Source: Irpex lacteus | Taxonomy: Eukaryota; Basidiomycota; Agaricomycetes; Polyporales; Irpicaceae | DNA length: 64,000 nucleotides | Assembly: GCA_001986395.2 (NCBI GenBank) | Contig: MQVO02000007.1 | Coordinates: forward strand, 558,001 to 622,000 | Direction of reading: 5' to 3' | The notes under the pieces: generated by a model | What the model saw: the letters and a program-made list of their open reading frames with translations, nothing else | Told to the model about the DNA's origin: nothing | Databases searched by the model: none | Position numbers and translations under genes: made by a program | Shown here: one piece after another, positions 41,702 to 54,000 of the stretch | Layout of the letters: every line of letters starts with the position of its first letter | How positions within the stretch are numbered: position 1 is the first letter of the stretch

Positions 41702-43450
41702 CTACAGATCGCTCTCGTATATTTCTTTGATACGGCGTTGAGTGCAAGCAAGACATTTGTCCGACTTCGTCGTGCAGAGCATGGCTTTGTTTCCACGAAT
41801 CGGCGTTGGAGAAGCGGGGCCCTCGCTTTCCTCGTCCGACCACATGGAAACTCTGCCGTCAGCTCTGCCCTTCCCCTTGTCTTGGGGACTACACGTGCAC
41901 TGCTCCATGGCGTTGAGCCATTTCTGTGAGAAAGATGTGGAAGTCAGGATCAGCGAGCAAGAGATGAGATGAGGTGAGATGGAGACGTACCTTTCGCTCT
42001 TCCGCCTTGTCCTTCGCCTTGTCCCTCGCCTGAGAAAGCTCGTTCCATATGTCCAGAGCGGCATTTTTCGCCGCAGTCTGATATTCAACGAGTGTTAGTT
42101 GGGCCATATAAAGAAACAGCGACCGATACACGTACCGATGACTTGTCGTCGCAATACACATCCATCAAGGTCTCAAGAGTTTGAGCCACCACTGGAATTG
42201 GCGCTTCAGCTGTCGGAACTACAAGGTCGGGGTCGTAGGAAGGAAGTGCTTCCGTGTTGACCTCGAACCGATCGCCAGTGTCGTCAGTGCGCTTTGTCTT
42301 CTTCTTCTGTTCGCTGCGGGCGCGCAGAGATTTAACGTACGGCCGAAACCTGAAGCTCGAACGCTTGATGAAGACGTGTTCAGCGGTTCCATGATGCTTC
42401 AAGGTGCTGCTCTTCTTGCTCTTGACCGAAGGACAAGGTGCGACGAACTCAGCCATAGACTTCGGAACAGACAGCACAGGCGGAGCGACGGGTGCGATAG
42501 ATAGAGAAGCGATGGCGTCGCCTAGCACAGGTTCAGACTGCTGAGGAGACTCCGAGTCTGGTAGCGAAGAGTCAGCGGGCGTGGACGCAGGCGACGACGG
42601 TACTGTGTTGCGGGGGCTAGACATTCCTGGCTTCTTCCGCGTCACTGGGGCTTTGCCGAGCTGGGAAGGCGTCGGTGTAGGACGTTTGGACGGATCGAAC
42701 CTATAGGTGGAACGCATTTGCTGGTAAGCGCGTTCAGAACCTCCTTGATGCTCTAGATGGGCACCCCTCTTCTTCACTGCCGACGAGCGAGGTACTTTAA
42801 GCACAGGCGGCGAGAGAGAAAGCGCAGCCAAGTTGTCGATGGGTGATGGCGAAGGACTCTGCACCGGCTGAGGAAGGCACTGAGGGACGAGACCAGGAGG
42901 CAGTAGAGGAGCTCCAGGGGCGGTGTGCGGCGGTGCTTGAGAGACGTCCTGCGACGGACCGAAGAGCTCGACGATGGTGAGGTTCAGGCTGAAGATGTCG
43001 TGCGTGATGTTCTTGACTTCTGCCACAACCTCGTGGTCCTTGAGTTCAGGGTTCTTCATCCTGTTGTCGCCGTCTTTGTCGCGGAGCACAACATCTACTG
43101 GCGGGAGGCGCTGCCAGTTGTGCCCGTTGAACTCGAGAGGGGTGCTCTTGACATCCTCTACCCTCGATGGCTTACAATGAAGTTAGCAAATACATACATC
43201 TCTCGACACCCCACATCAGACTCACCGGCACTTCGTGCACCACGACGTCAACATCCATCTTATCCGTTGTCCGTTTCGCGTGTAGCTTGAGGTCCAACTT
43301 GTTTACGACCCTTCTTATGCGCGCTGGTCCTGGCTTGTCGAGCAGGGCCTTCACCTGCGTCTTGACCTGGCTCGAGAGGACCTTCGACGTCTTCTCACTC
43401 TTCTGAACGGCCTTCTGAACCATTTTCTTGAACTGCGTGGTCCTAGGCAT
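41702..43450 (-). CDS. Repeat-encoded protein of unknown family (intact copy)
   Basis: Four exons, 43450-43226, 43170-42136, 42077-41991 and 41923-41702, encode 522 residues with all junctions in phase 0. The N-terminal about 75 residues are basic and helical (MPRTTQFKKMVQKAVQKSEK; ARIRRVVNKLDLKLHAKR). A possibly folded segment follows (about residues 76-150: FNGHNWQRLPPVDVVLRDKD; ITHDIFSLNLTIVELFG). The middle is Pro/Ser-rich and holds two diverged copies of one module, SAVKKRGAHLEHQGGSERAY...RSTYRFDPSK and PSVKSKKSSTLKHHGTAEHV...RSSFRFRPYVK. The C-terminus has a charged helix and a cluster CTTKSDKCLAC. There is no reverse transcriptase, transposase or helicase motif. The function is unknown; nuclear location is plausible from the basic stretches only. 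Confidence 0.8.
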
Positions 43451-43715
43451 CGTGACGAGTCGAGTAGAGAGTAACTGCGGTTGAGAGTGGGGCGCGCGAG
43501 GACGAGTGACTGCCTGTGGGCAAGTTGGCCGGGGGACCGGAAAAGATGGGGAAAGTCGAACCCAGGACGCAGCCCTATTTATATGTTTTCGGCGTGCTTC
43601 TCTCGACGCGATCGAGTTTGTTTACAACATCACGTGCGGGCAGGCCGCGTCGTGATTGGCTTGTTTCTTGGTTTCCCGTTACGGTAGTATGTTTGGCGCC
43701 CGTTGTGAACCAGGT

Positions 43716-44498
43716 TGAATGTGTACGACGACCTCGCTGGCCTCTCCAAAACTATGCCTTGTATTATTGAATATATCTCGAGCATATTTGAATCGCATCG
43801 AATCACTCACTATTGAATGAAAGTTCAAACCGTCATTTCCATACTCGCAAGTTCAGGCTGGTGGCGAACGCGAACTTCAAGGGCCTCCTGGCTTTCTGTG
43901 GCCTTGCTTGGTCTTCCGTACAAGCATAATAAAGGTTTTCAGTACCATCTGAACACCTGAGTCCTGATAAGCAGAGCCTAATGGCCTTTTCTGAATGACA
44001 AAATGCCTGTTATAGCGTCTGTCAACGTTTAGTACTCTGGTGCCGAGCACTGCGAGCAGCTGGTGGGAAGCGTTGTGGGTACGCCACCATAATCTGAGCA
44101 TCAAGCCCAGTGCTCCAATTCTCGAGCTGTGTCGTCATCGTATTGAGAAATGAGTAGTTTCCCTTACATACACTTTGGAAACCGAGTCAGCTTATATGCG
44201 TTTAGGCACAGACCGAAATCTTACCTCTCCTGCATATGAATATGCATCATGGTAGGCGACAAGCGAGCACAATGTCAGCTGCACAATTGTTTGTGTTTAT
44301 GGGCGACCTGCAAAGTGAAGATGAGTAGTTATTAGACAATTGCAAGCTTTGTAAAGTCTCATGGTCGCTGGCAAACAAAATTATATAGTTTCGCCGAGGT
44401 TTCTTCCAATGTTCGCACGAACGCTGTGACATCAGGCAGGTTCATCGAACTCTTCTAATCTCGTCTATCTTCAAGCTTCTTAGCCACATCCATGATTC
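43716..44498. other. Intergenic region between repeat copy 2 and the membrane-protein pair
   Basis: About 780 bp. Short frames on the minus strand (for example 43877-44104) do not resemble the neighbouring membrane-protein family and show no splice continuation. It may contain decayed sequence, but I cannot identify it. Confidence 0.4.
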
Positions 44499-45980
44499 TC
44501 AGAGCTGAGCATTATTCTTATAGCTAAGACCATAGACTGTACGCAGCACTCCGAGACCGTCACCCGAGTGGCCTTGTAATCTCTCATAGAAAATTATAAT
44601 GGCCTGGACTGTAGGGTAAATTCCCTGATAACGAATAGTAAGTAACAATTACATTAGACTTCGTAACAGAACGGGGGCATATACGCAGACAATACGTACA
44701 ACCAAGTGGATGAGACTTGTACTCTCCAGGTACGTGGCAATAATATTTGAAAACTGTTGAGACTTTCCCAAGCGACCAATCACCAGAGCAACCTGCCATA
44801 ACGATTCACTTGATAGTCAGTGATAGTGAGTTACTGCGTCTTAATTACTAAAACAATACCCATAGTGCACAGTACGGCAGTCCTGAATCCACGAGTAATG
44901 CTACAATCCCTAATAGCTTGATCTCCGCTCCGAGGCTTGCCTTGAAAAAGTGCCTTTGTAAAGTGAGCCTCAGAGATCTGTTATACACCTAAGCATTGTG
45001 CAGTCGACTCGGATACAACATGTCTGAAGGGAATCGAACACGCACCACAGCTTATATCCGGTAAACAGTATTGGTAGCACATTCAGTGCGCCAGACATGC
45101 ATAGCACAACTATTCCAGGTACATCGCAGAAGAAACAGCTGAGCGCTGGATCAGTGCTAAAGCACGGGCTGGAAGTCCTCAAAGCATTCCAGCAGGAAGA
45201 AACTGCGTTGATTATGAATTCTATATCACTATAAAACATAATGATTGGGTCGAGGTACACACCGAGTAAGGTTGAGAAGGAAACGACGACGATAACCAAT
45301 AACGAAAAACTTTTCGACCATAATAGTAGCACTCTGAGGAGAACGATGGAGGTGCTTAGTGCGATCTGCAGCTATCGTCAGCACTTGGAATTATTCTAAA
45401 AAGTAGTGAATGAGATGCCTACACTGGCTGTGAGCAGTACAGTCTCAACACAACTCGGCATGGGTAGTAAGTTCATAATGTATAGGTCATCGCCTTCGAG
45501 ATCTACAAGAGGAGGCACCAGTAACGAGCATGGCCCTCCGATTTCAATGGCTTGCAAAAGCGCATGTTGCTCGGAAGGCGATACTAGTGTCTTCTGCATC
45601 CAGGCAAACGCTATACCCCAATGAGCAGCGGCTATAGCGTACGTTAAGCCGGCAATGCAGACCATTGTCGTATAGAGAGGTTTTTTGATACCTGGAGAGG
45701 TATCTCGACTACGCGACGTAGTTAGACATAGTGCTGGAGGAGTCATAAAGGGACCGTAGGACTTACATCCATAAATAGAACAAAACTACGATGAGGCATG
45801 AAAATACACCTACGAATTGATAGACAGTCGCAATGAGGAAGGGCTGCAGCAATTGGAGATAAATGACTTGCCCCAAAGTACCGTCTCAATCACCAGAGGA
45901 CCTGTAGCAAAGGCATTTAACCCTCTGGTTGTGACCCAGAAATCTCTGGAACAGGTTCGATCGAAGGGCTGACTCAGCAT
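44499..45980 (-). CDS. Multi-pass membrane protein, agaricomycete-type family (paralogue B)
   Basis: Eight exons: 45980-45872, 45809-45767, 45708-45423, 45365-45263, 45220-45046, 44968-44860, 44792-44700 and 44624-44499, giving 347 residues. Family marks: GPLVIETVLWG, the 43-nt exon for VFSCLIVVLFYLWI, then TYAIAAAHWGIAF, LLPMPSCVETVLLTAS, IALSTSIVLLRVLLLWSK, GYKLW, LLVDSGLPYCALW and GIYPTV. About six or seven hydrophobic segments are expected. The first intron has a GC donor (gcaagt at 45871), since no GT donor keeps the frame. The SDAIV core seen in the paralogue is changed to STSIV here. The family is large in mushroom-forming fungi and, to my knowledge, without known function. It may be transcribed after paralogue A as a separate gene. 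Confidence 0.72.
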
Positions 45981-46353
45981 GAGCCAAGAGTTCTGCGGTA
46001 CCACAGGCCGGTTCATCAGAAAGCTCGAACGTATATATACTAGACTGAACTCACCTAACACCACGTCCGAGTCACGTCGCACCGCGGACCAGATGAGATA
46101 GATGGCATATTTATATGGGTAGCTCGCCTCAACAAAGAAGTTCATGGATAGGCCAAATCTGCTGACATTGCCATCACCGTAGACAAGAGTGCTGATAGTA
46201 GAAATGAGCTGCCATCTACTCACAGCGATGTGATGAATCAAGTTGTTGATTATGATGATCAAACCGAAAGAAAAAACAAGGTATACATCTCGAGCACACC
46301 AGCCAACTTGAAGTTCTAATGAACGTGGAATTCAGGCAGCGTGGCGACATCGG
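45981..46353. other. Spacer between the two membrane-protein paralogues
   Basis: About 370 bp between the stop of paralogue A and the start of paralogue B on the same strand. It must hold the promoter of paralogue B. An upstream extension of B's frame exists here but lacks family similarity. Confidence 0.45.
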
Positions 46354-47819
46354 TCAGCTTGTGCATTCTTCTGATAGCGTATCTTGCACCGGCGTGTAGG
46401 CATCGCGAGAGTTTTCTTGGGCGAACTGCATCGCCGATCGCATGTGCACAGAGTGTACATTTTGCGTGAGCGTGCGAATGGATTGCACGGCGCTGGGAAC
46501 GCCCTTTTGCAACCTTTCGAATGTGACCATGGATACCAAGATGGTCGGATACATGCCCTATTTGCATCCATGTATCAGCATCATCACACTTATCGGGACA
46601 AGGAGCTGCGATGGTGAAACCGTGGCGTACAACTAGTTGGACGAGTCCTGAGTTTTGAAGATACGCCACCGAAGGTTCACCTGGTGAATTACTAAATGTG
46701 CCGGCTAACACGATCACCTATGATGAGGTCCACCATAAGTCAGAACTAAGCATCTCAAAAACGTCAACGACGTACCCATAATGCGGAGTACAGAAGCCCT
46801 GTATCGATCAATAGCGTGAGGACCTTCTCAGAACGAGTCCGAGTGTTCCCTTTGGTAAGGTACGATTTGATAACCTGCTTATGTTCCCTGTTCGCTTCAT
46901 ATGAGCAGAATAACCTCCAGATGATGCATTGCCACCAACCATGCTTTATATCCAATCAGAAATGTTGCCCATAAATTCAGTATGAACGACACCCCAATAA
47001 CTGGGACACCATTGGAATTGCAGAAATTACAATCGGTGCTCTTCTCTGTGCCGCAGGAGACAAAGACAGTGAGAGTAGATAACCCTAGAGCACCTCAGAG
47101 GAAGAAATATTTGAATATAATATATGATACGCACCTAATAGCCACAGGAAAAATACGCCAGAGACCAACTGTACCACAATATTCCTCGGCCATATTACCC
47201 CCGCCCTGTAAAGCACGATTGCGTCGCTTAGTATCACCTGATTTCAAATACGGATGAATCAGTAAGGACTCCAGGATAGAGTTGGAGACAGGTATACATT
47301 GAGTGATAGGAACACAGTTGGAGCGCAGCTTGGCAAGGCGGGGAGATTGAAGAACAATGGGTTGTTAGGGTTGAGTTCCTCTGGTGACGGACAGAGTGCT
47401 GCGATGGCAGAGTGTTGCATACTGTTTGAGAGAAATTCTTCCTGCAAGCTGGATGTCTTTTGGAGCCAATTAAACATGACTGCCCAGTGTGCTGTCGCTG
47501 CTGCGTACATGGTCACACATACAGACACCATATAGACCCTGACGCTACTGTGAGGAGAGTCCTGACTGAATAGAACGATCACATTGGTTTCGGTGTGCCA
47601 GCTTATGTACGTGGGTCACTCACATCCATAGAAATGTCAATAAAATGAGGAGGCACGAGAATAACCCTTCCATCACATATTAGCGAGAAGGCACACGGAT
47701 GAACTTAGAGCTGTTTACTCACCCCATAGCATTGTTTCTATGAGGACTGGGCCTCGAACAACCGAGTCTAGAATCTGCGAGGCTTGCCAAAAGCCTATAA
47801 AGCACGGATATGTCGGCAT
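46354..47819 (-). CDS. Multi-pass membrane protein, agaricomycete-type family (paralogue A)
   Basis: Eight exons: 47819-47723, 47666-47624, 47565-47298, 47237-47135, 47093-46940, 46914-46776, 46717-46631 and 46557-46354, giving 364 residues with consistent phases. Family marks: GPVLIETMLWG, LFSCLLILLTFLWI, MYAAATAHWAVMFNWLQK, LPALPSCAPTVFLSLN, VILSDAIVLYRAGVIWPRN, GYKAW, TRTRSEKVLTLLIDTGLLYS and GMYPTILVSMV. The SDAIV-x-R-x(4)-W pattern is typical of this family. The N-terminus matches a short extracellular end and the C-terminus is a hydrophilic tail. Exons 2 (43 nt) and 4 (103 nt) are the same length as in paralogue B, showing tandem duplication. No function can be assigned from sequence. 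Confidence 0.78.
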
Positions 47820-48335
47820 TGGGGCTTGACTGGTGAAAGACGATGGGTCGCAAGCTCGACACTACGCCTATCTAGCCGTGCCACAGACCTGCTTTGGTAT
47901 ATCAACCCATGGGAGGCGTTGATGCTGTAGTGACATGTGCAGCTTTCCTGTGATAATCAGCGTGACTCACACGAAGGTATGATTCGATCACAAATAATGA
48001 ACATCATCACACCGAACGGAAGGAAATACCGACATCGTCGGGTCAAGTGGCAGACGTGGGGCAGTTTTCTGTTGTCTTCCCAGTGATTACATCCACTCTG
48101 CATATACGGCATATCAATCTGAAGGTTATAACATGATGAGCTACCAGCAGCATTGCGATGAAAAGTGATACAGTAGTCTCGACACCTCACCGCTCTAGGA
48201 CAAAGAATCATACGGGCAAGATACCACCCACACGGAGCCTCGCAGGAGGAGAAGCTGCCGTGAGACTATGTGTCGATGTTTTATGACAACAATCTATAAA
48301 TTCCCAGAACTAATGCTCGAAACGCGTACCGTGCA
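47820..48335. other. Intergenic region, no gene seen
   Basis: About 515 bp between proline dehydrogenase's stop and the start of membrane paralogue A. Frames are short and unlike either neighbour. Confidence 0.5.
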
Positions 48336-50485
48336 CTACGTTACGCCCCTGAAAACCTTCGCCTTGATCCCTGCCCACGCTCTCCGACGCTCCTCAGCAG
48401 CAGCGCCATCTCCCAACACCGATTTGTTCTCTATAGCTCTCCGGCTCAAGTACGGCATTACCTGCGAGAGGGAAAGGTGTAAATCAGCGATGCTAATTCA
48501 TAACGCATGCCATGCTCACCTCCGTTAACGACCCATAAGGGACGTATTTGATGACGAACGGTAGAGATGCCTTCGTCCGATGGACAAGGTAGTCGGTCAA
48601 GTTGTCGTGCATACCTACCGTTGCAGAATCGGTATGACTGGCTCTGCAGGACATCTAAAGAAACATACCGTATAATTGTGCCAATGTCACTCGTTCCGTC
48701 ACTTCATCGTCGATCTTCACCACAGACTCGCCCTCCGCCGTCTTCCCATCAACCTGAGCCAAATCACGCGCCACAAGCCCATCGAGGATCACCTTCGCGC
48801 TCTTCCAGTTATGAGTGCCAAACAAAGCACCAACTGTGGGTACAGACTCTATCGGCTGAGCAGGTGTTGACGGAGTGTATCCGAACCACGACCTCCACGA
48901 GCTAGGTGAGGAGCTTCTGGGTGCTGCACGAGCGACGTCTTCAGCGATGGCGTCCAAGAGGATGTTGGCTGAGAGGTTGTAGCAGGCGTCTGTGTCGGGT
49001 TTCACTGGCCAGACTGGGGGAAGTTCTTCGTGCGAGATTGACAGTGGGGTGCGGTGTGCTTGTGACTCGTGTGGATGATATGCGCCTCGAACAAGCTTCA
49101 CGCCAAGAGCGTAGCCTCCTCGTTTGGCAGCTTCCAAACTGTAGTATAGGTATTCTGGGGTTCTGCGCGATATCAGCCTATGTTCAATGCTTCTATACTT
49201 ATCAGAGACGGATCAGTAAGCACCTTCGGAGATAAGCCTGGAAAGTGTTGTAGACAAGCGGTTGAACGGAAGATGTTGAACTTTGCCCGCTCGATGTAGG
49301 GAGTCGGTTATACTTGGCCATAAGTGAGAGGGCAAATGCGTCGATAGCAGGCTGAAGAAGGCGGATTAGACTAGTGCAATAAATAGGTGAAAGGATCAGC
49401 GCACTTGGTACCACCTGCGCCAACGAAAAATTAGTCGGTAGTCTAACACTGCGTTGTAGAGGGAAGAACTCACGTGTGTTCCGCGTCGATAATAATCCTT
49501 ACGTCACGCTCAGATGCACGTTGACATATCGATTCCAACCCATCGCGTAGCTCCTTCAACGTTGTAATATCTTCGGGACTGAGATATTCGCGTGCGGCCA
49601 GAGGATAAGCATCCAAAACATCGAGATCGTTGAGTTGAGGTGATCCGGGGAATGCAACAGGTATGCGTGGTCTAGTATCAACCAGATACTTGGAGAGCTT
49701 GGTCAATACGTGATGATCCGGTACAAGTGCAGTCTAAAGTGGCAACGTCAGATTGTGAGTATAGCTAGCAAGTATGATCGTACCAGTTTCACAGCAACCC
49801 ACGTTCGCCTTCCCCTCAAACTCCTTCCAACGCGATGTTTGTCCTCAAAATCCGCGGCGACATCAACACTGTGAACCATCTCCTGTATAATCTGCTTGTG
49901 CATTGGCAGCACCTCCTTGCCCTCCTTCCCCTTTCCTGCAGCGGCTGCCTCGTCTACTTCGACGCTGTATGCAAATAGACATCCTTTGTTCTCCTTGCGG
50001 AATTGCTCTAGAAGAGGAATGGCACCTTCAGCGGTGTCCGCACCCACGAACTTGAGGTATGTTTAGCGCCCATTTGTCTACTTGAGTCAGAGATAGGGAC
50101 TTGCCTGGTCGAAGAATGTAACGCGGACAATCGCCTCCGTAATCGTCCTCACTATTGGAATAGACAAGCATGTAGACAGAATGGTCGGTGACCAGTCTAC
50201 GAGAGGTGGTATCGAGCACATCGTATAAACGACGTATGACCTCAGGAGGGACGATAGAGGCGGTGATGTTGAGCGAGGCTGCGTCTGCCCTTCCGCATCA
50301 GCGTATACAGCATCTTGCCTGTTGAATAATACGAACGAAGTCGTTGCAGCCGCGCCGGAAACCAGAGCTAATGAGGTGTAACGTCGGAAGGATCCATGAG
50401 CGGGTGGTGGTCTGGTAGAGACTGAGCGGGTGAAGGGGCGTGGGTGTATGCGCTGTGCTGCTCGCAAGAGCAGCCTCATCGACAT
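48336..50485 (-). CDS. PUT1: Mitochondrial proline dehydrogenase
   Basis: Starts at the ATG at 50485 and ends GVT-stop at 48336-48338. It oxidises proline to pyrroline-5-carboxylate with FAD, feeding electrons to the respiratory chain in the mitochondrion. The N-terminus is Arg/Ser-rich without acidic residues (MSMRLLLRAAQRIHPRPFTR), as expected of a mitochondrial presequence. The barrel motifs are present: DVRIIIDAEHT, PLVYNTFQAYLRR, GYALGVKLVRGAYHPHE, VGALFGTHNWKSAKVIL, and the C-terminal LPFVIKYVPYGSLTEVMPYL and SRRAIENKSVLGDG, which includes the conserved flavin- and substrate-contacting arginines and the YxxRR-like end. Short introns throughout. It diverges from the ABC-F gene. Confidence 0.93.
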
Positions 50486-51056
50486 CGTGGTTGGCGGTCA
50501 AGGACAAGAGAGGTCTTCGGGCGAACGTGCCTTTATACGAGATAAGTAGCAAGAATGGATCCGCTCCGCCGAGTCTCGTGTCCGGCAAGACGAGGATGAT
50601 CCCTCCGCGAGCTCAGGCAAGAAGAAGATTGGATAACGAGGTTCATGGCGGCGGCCAGACTTATATTTCTGCATCCGTGGCGATCGTCAGTAAAAGAGAT
50701 AATTCCGATTTCGCAGTCGAGTGGGCCGATGATGAGATAAAGAACTCGTGGCAAACTCGAGGAGTCATGCAGATAGACGGAGTGCCGTGTCCGCGGTGAT
50801 CTTGAGCCCTATTTTGCTGGAAGATCATAGACATACGATGAAAAGACGTATTTTTTCAGAGCCTCGAAGAGTCGAGAGAGATAGCGAAATGAGCGACAAA
50901 CGCAAGCTTAGATCACCGGAGGGAACAGCAATAATCTGGCGCATCAATTGATGCGCCTCGAAGTAAGCGTCTTGATTTACAGTGCTCTCGCTCGATCTAT
51001 CACCTCGGTCAAAATCGACCTCTCATTTGAGCTTCATTTCACGACCTTCAAGCACC
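50486..51056. promoter_or_regulatory. Divergent promoter region, PUT1 and ABC-F gene
   Basis: About 570 bp between divergent starts. It holds a perfect palindrome at 50938-50957 (half-site GGCGCATCAA), 100 bp upstream of the ABC-F ATG and about 450 bp upstream of PUT1. No convincing Put3-like CGG-N10-CCG site was noticed by eye. Confidence 0.5.
50938..50957. promoter_or_regulatory. Perfect 20-bp palindrome
   Basis: GGCGCATCAA is followed directly by its exact reverse complement TTGATGCGCC. It lies in the region between PUT1 and the ABC-F gene. A dimeric regulator could bind here; which one is unknown. Confidence 0.6.
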
Positions 51057-54000
51057 ATGAGCGTATTCGAGGCCGACATAGCAGAGGAGATCCGCTCGTC
51101 CCTTCCTGGGACGGACGAGATCATCGTCCAGTACCTCTCTGGATATCTCATGGACTTGGACGATGCTGCTGAAGACGAAGACGTCCTACAAGTGACAAGA
51201 ACAATCCTGGAGTCAGCGGCACCCTCGTCGTCTCGCTCAAATGGATATGCTCAGCTGGACAAGGTCATAGAAAAGCTGGGCAAGATGCTCGAGGAGCCCT
51301 TGAGGAAACGTGCCGAGAAGAACCAGGCTGGCAAAACGAATGGCTTGGTACGACTGGACAAAGTCATGGATCTGAGCAAGGCTGCTACTATGAGCAACAC
51401 TATCGCTTTTGGCGAAGGTGTAGACTTGGAGAGTATTAACAAGGGAAAGTGAGTACTTTGCTACGTTGTGACCACTGAGAGGACAGATGTTAATTAAGCA
51501 AGCCAGGGCTTCGCGGGTGGACATGAAGAAACTTGAAAAACAAGAGGCCAAACTTAGAGTATGTACCGTGACTCTTCACTCTATTAGCATACCTATTGAC
51601 GGGATGATCAGGCCAAAATCGAGAAACGCTCTCGAAGAGACCTTTACGAAGGTTCCAAACTACTTGACCAGCACAAGAAGCAGGTACGAATGCAACGCCA
51701 CTCGTTGCACCAACACCGTCTAATACAATTTTCAGCAAACATACGAGGAGATGTTCATGAAGATCAACCCCCTCGAAGCTGCAGCTGCATCCAAGAATAA
51801 GTCAAAGGACATCCATCTTCCGTCAATTGACGTCAGCTTTGGCTCAAACCGTATCTTGTACGCATGGTTTCGTATATGCATACTCCAAACCGCTAAGCCC
51901 TTCTTAGATCCGGCGCATCCCTCACTCTCGCACACGGTCGTCGGTACGGTATCATCGGTCGAAACGGTGTCGGAAAGTCTACTCTTCTCCGACACATCGC
52001 CTTGCGTGAAGTTCCTATCCCTGCGCACATTACCATCCTCTTCGTCGAACAAGAAGTAGGTCCATCCTCTTCTACACGCTGATCTCATACTCATCCCCCT
52101 TCACAGATTGTTGGCGACGACACTCTTGCTATAGACTCAGTCCTCAAAGCCGATGTCTGGCGTGACCACCTGCTCAAGGAAGAAGCCGCCTTAAACGCCA
52201 AGCTTCAAGAGCTCGAAGCGGAGAATGACGAGAAACGGTTCGACGATGCGAGAGAAGAGGCTCAGACGCGGCTCGCTGAAGTCCACACCCGTCTCGCTGA
52301 GATGGAGGCTGAGAGTGGACCCGCGCGAGCTGCTGCCCTCCTTGCTGGTAAATATTACATAGACGCATTTTGTGTCCATGCTAATATGGAGGACTAGGTC
52401 TCGGATTCAGCGAAGCCGATCAGTCACGACCGACGAAGTCGTTCTCTGGAGGTTGGAGGATGCGACTTGCTCTTGCTCGTGCACTCTTCGTAAAGGTAGG
52501 TCGACAACAAGCGTTGGGAAAGCTACTATATACTAACTATATTTGTAGCCATCTCTCCTGCTTCTTGATGAGCCTTCTAACCACAGTGCGTCCGCCTCTC
52601 ACTCCGGATGATGGCAAGACCAATGCTGAACCACTTCCTTAGTCGATTTGAATGCATTGGCATGGCTCGAAGATTACCTTCAGACGTGGCAAGGTACTTT
52701 ACTTGTCGTGTGAGTTTAATACATGATCTATTGTTTAACTCCCTCGCTGATGTGCTTGCGCAGATCTCACGACCGAGCTTTCTTGTTAGTGCCCCTCATC
52801 CATTCCGAGAGGTTTATAATGCTGACCATTCTGTAGGGATGCTGTCGCCACTGATATCATACACATGCACTCTGCTCGTCTCGATTACTACAAGGGGTAA
52901 GCGGTCTCTCTTGTCTACTTTACGCTACTCAACTCATGTCTATTCAACAGCAATTTCACGCAGTTCTACTCCACCAAGACAGAGCGTGACAGGAACCTCA
53001 GGAAAGAATATGAGACACAGATGGAGTACCGCGCGCACTTGCAAGCCTTCATTGACAGGTGGAGGTACAACGCCAACCGTGCGGCTCAAGCACAGTCGAA
53101 GATCAAGATCCTTGAAAAGGTCAGCCACAAATCCTCTTACGCTGTTATATATCTCACTGATGTGTTTTCACGATAGCTTCCTGAACTTACACCTCCAGAA
53201 GCTGACGAGACAGAGACGTTCAAGTTCCCCGAGACAGAAAAGATCTCACCACCGCTTCTACAACTCAACGAGGTCACATTCGGATACACACCGGACAAGG
53301 TGTTGTTGAAGGGCGTCAACTTCGACGTTGGACTCGAATCGAGGATAGCCATCGTCGGACCTAACGGTGCTGGAAAGTCTACCCTGTAAGCCCTCTACCA
53401 TTGACTTCTGTGGCTGCACGAGTGCTGACTTGGCGTGGCGGGCAGTATCAAGTTGCTCATTGGCGACGTGAAGCCTTTGTCTGGACATGTCACCCAAAAC
53501 GGTCGTTTGCGCATGTAAGCACTTTGTGATACCAAGTCCTCGTATGCAAAATCTGACATATGGGACGTAGTGGATACTTCGCGCAGCACCATGTCGATAA
53601 CCTCATCCCCACGATGAGCCCCGTTCAATTCTTGGCGAGCAAGTTCCCAGGGAAGACTGAACAGGAGTACCGTCAGCACCTGGGTAACTTCCAAATTAGT
53701 GGTATGACTGGGTACGTGTCTTGACTATAGTGGCTCCTTTGATGTTGTACGCTTACCACGTGGTGTTTAGTTTGCAGATCATTGGCACCCTCTCCGGAGG
53801 TCAGAAATCTCGTGTAGCGTTCGCTGCACTGAGTCTGCAGAGACCGCACGTGCTCCTCCTCGATGAGCCTACTAACCACTTGGATATCGAGGTATGTCTC
53901 AATCACCTCCATGCATGCACAATTCTAATGTCGCGGGTTCAAACTTTCTTAGGGTCTTGATGCTCTGATGATTGCATTGAAGACTTGGAACGGAGGAGTT

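Larger units (their letters stand above)
39490..43715 (-). repeat. Dispersed repeat copy 2, about 4.2 kb
   Basis: Inverted partner of 4050-8095, with the same order of parts read on the minus strand. It differs in three ways: an extra tandem duplication of about 155 bp at the distal end (39551-39705 and 39706-39855), three units of the tagtagggtggaac motif against two in copy 1 (about 40317, 40457 and 40574), and an intact gene. Promoter sequence matches copy 1 up to about 43712, including the box acatataaatagggctgcgt and a CACGTGA motif. Confidence 0.85.
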
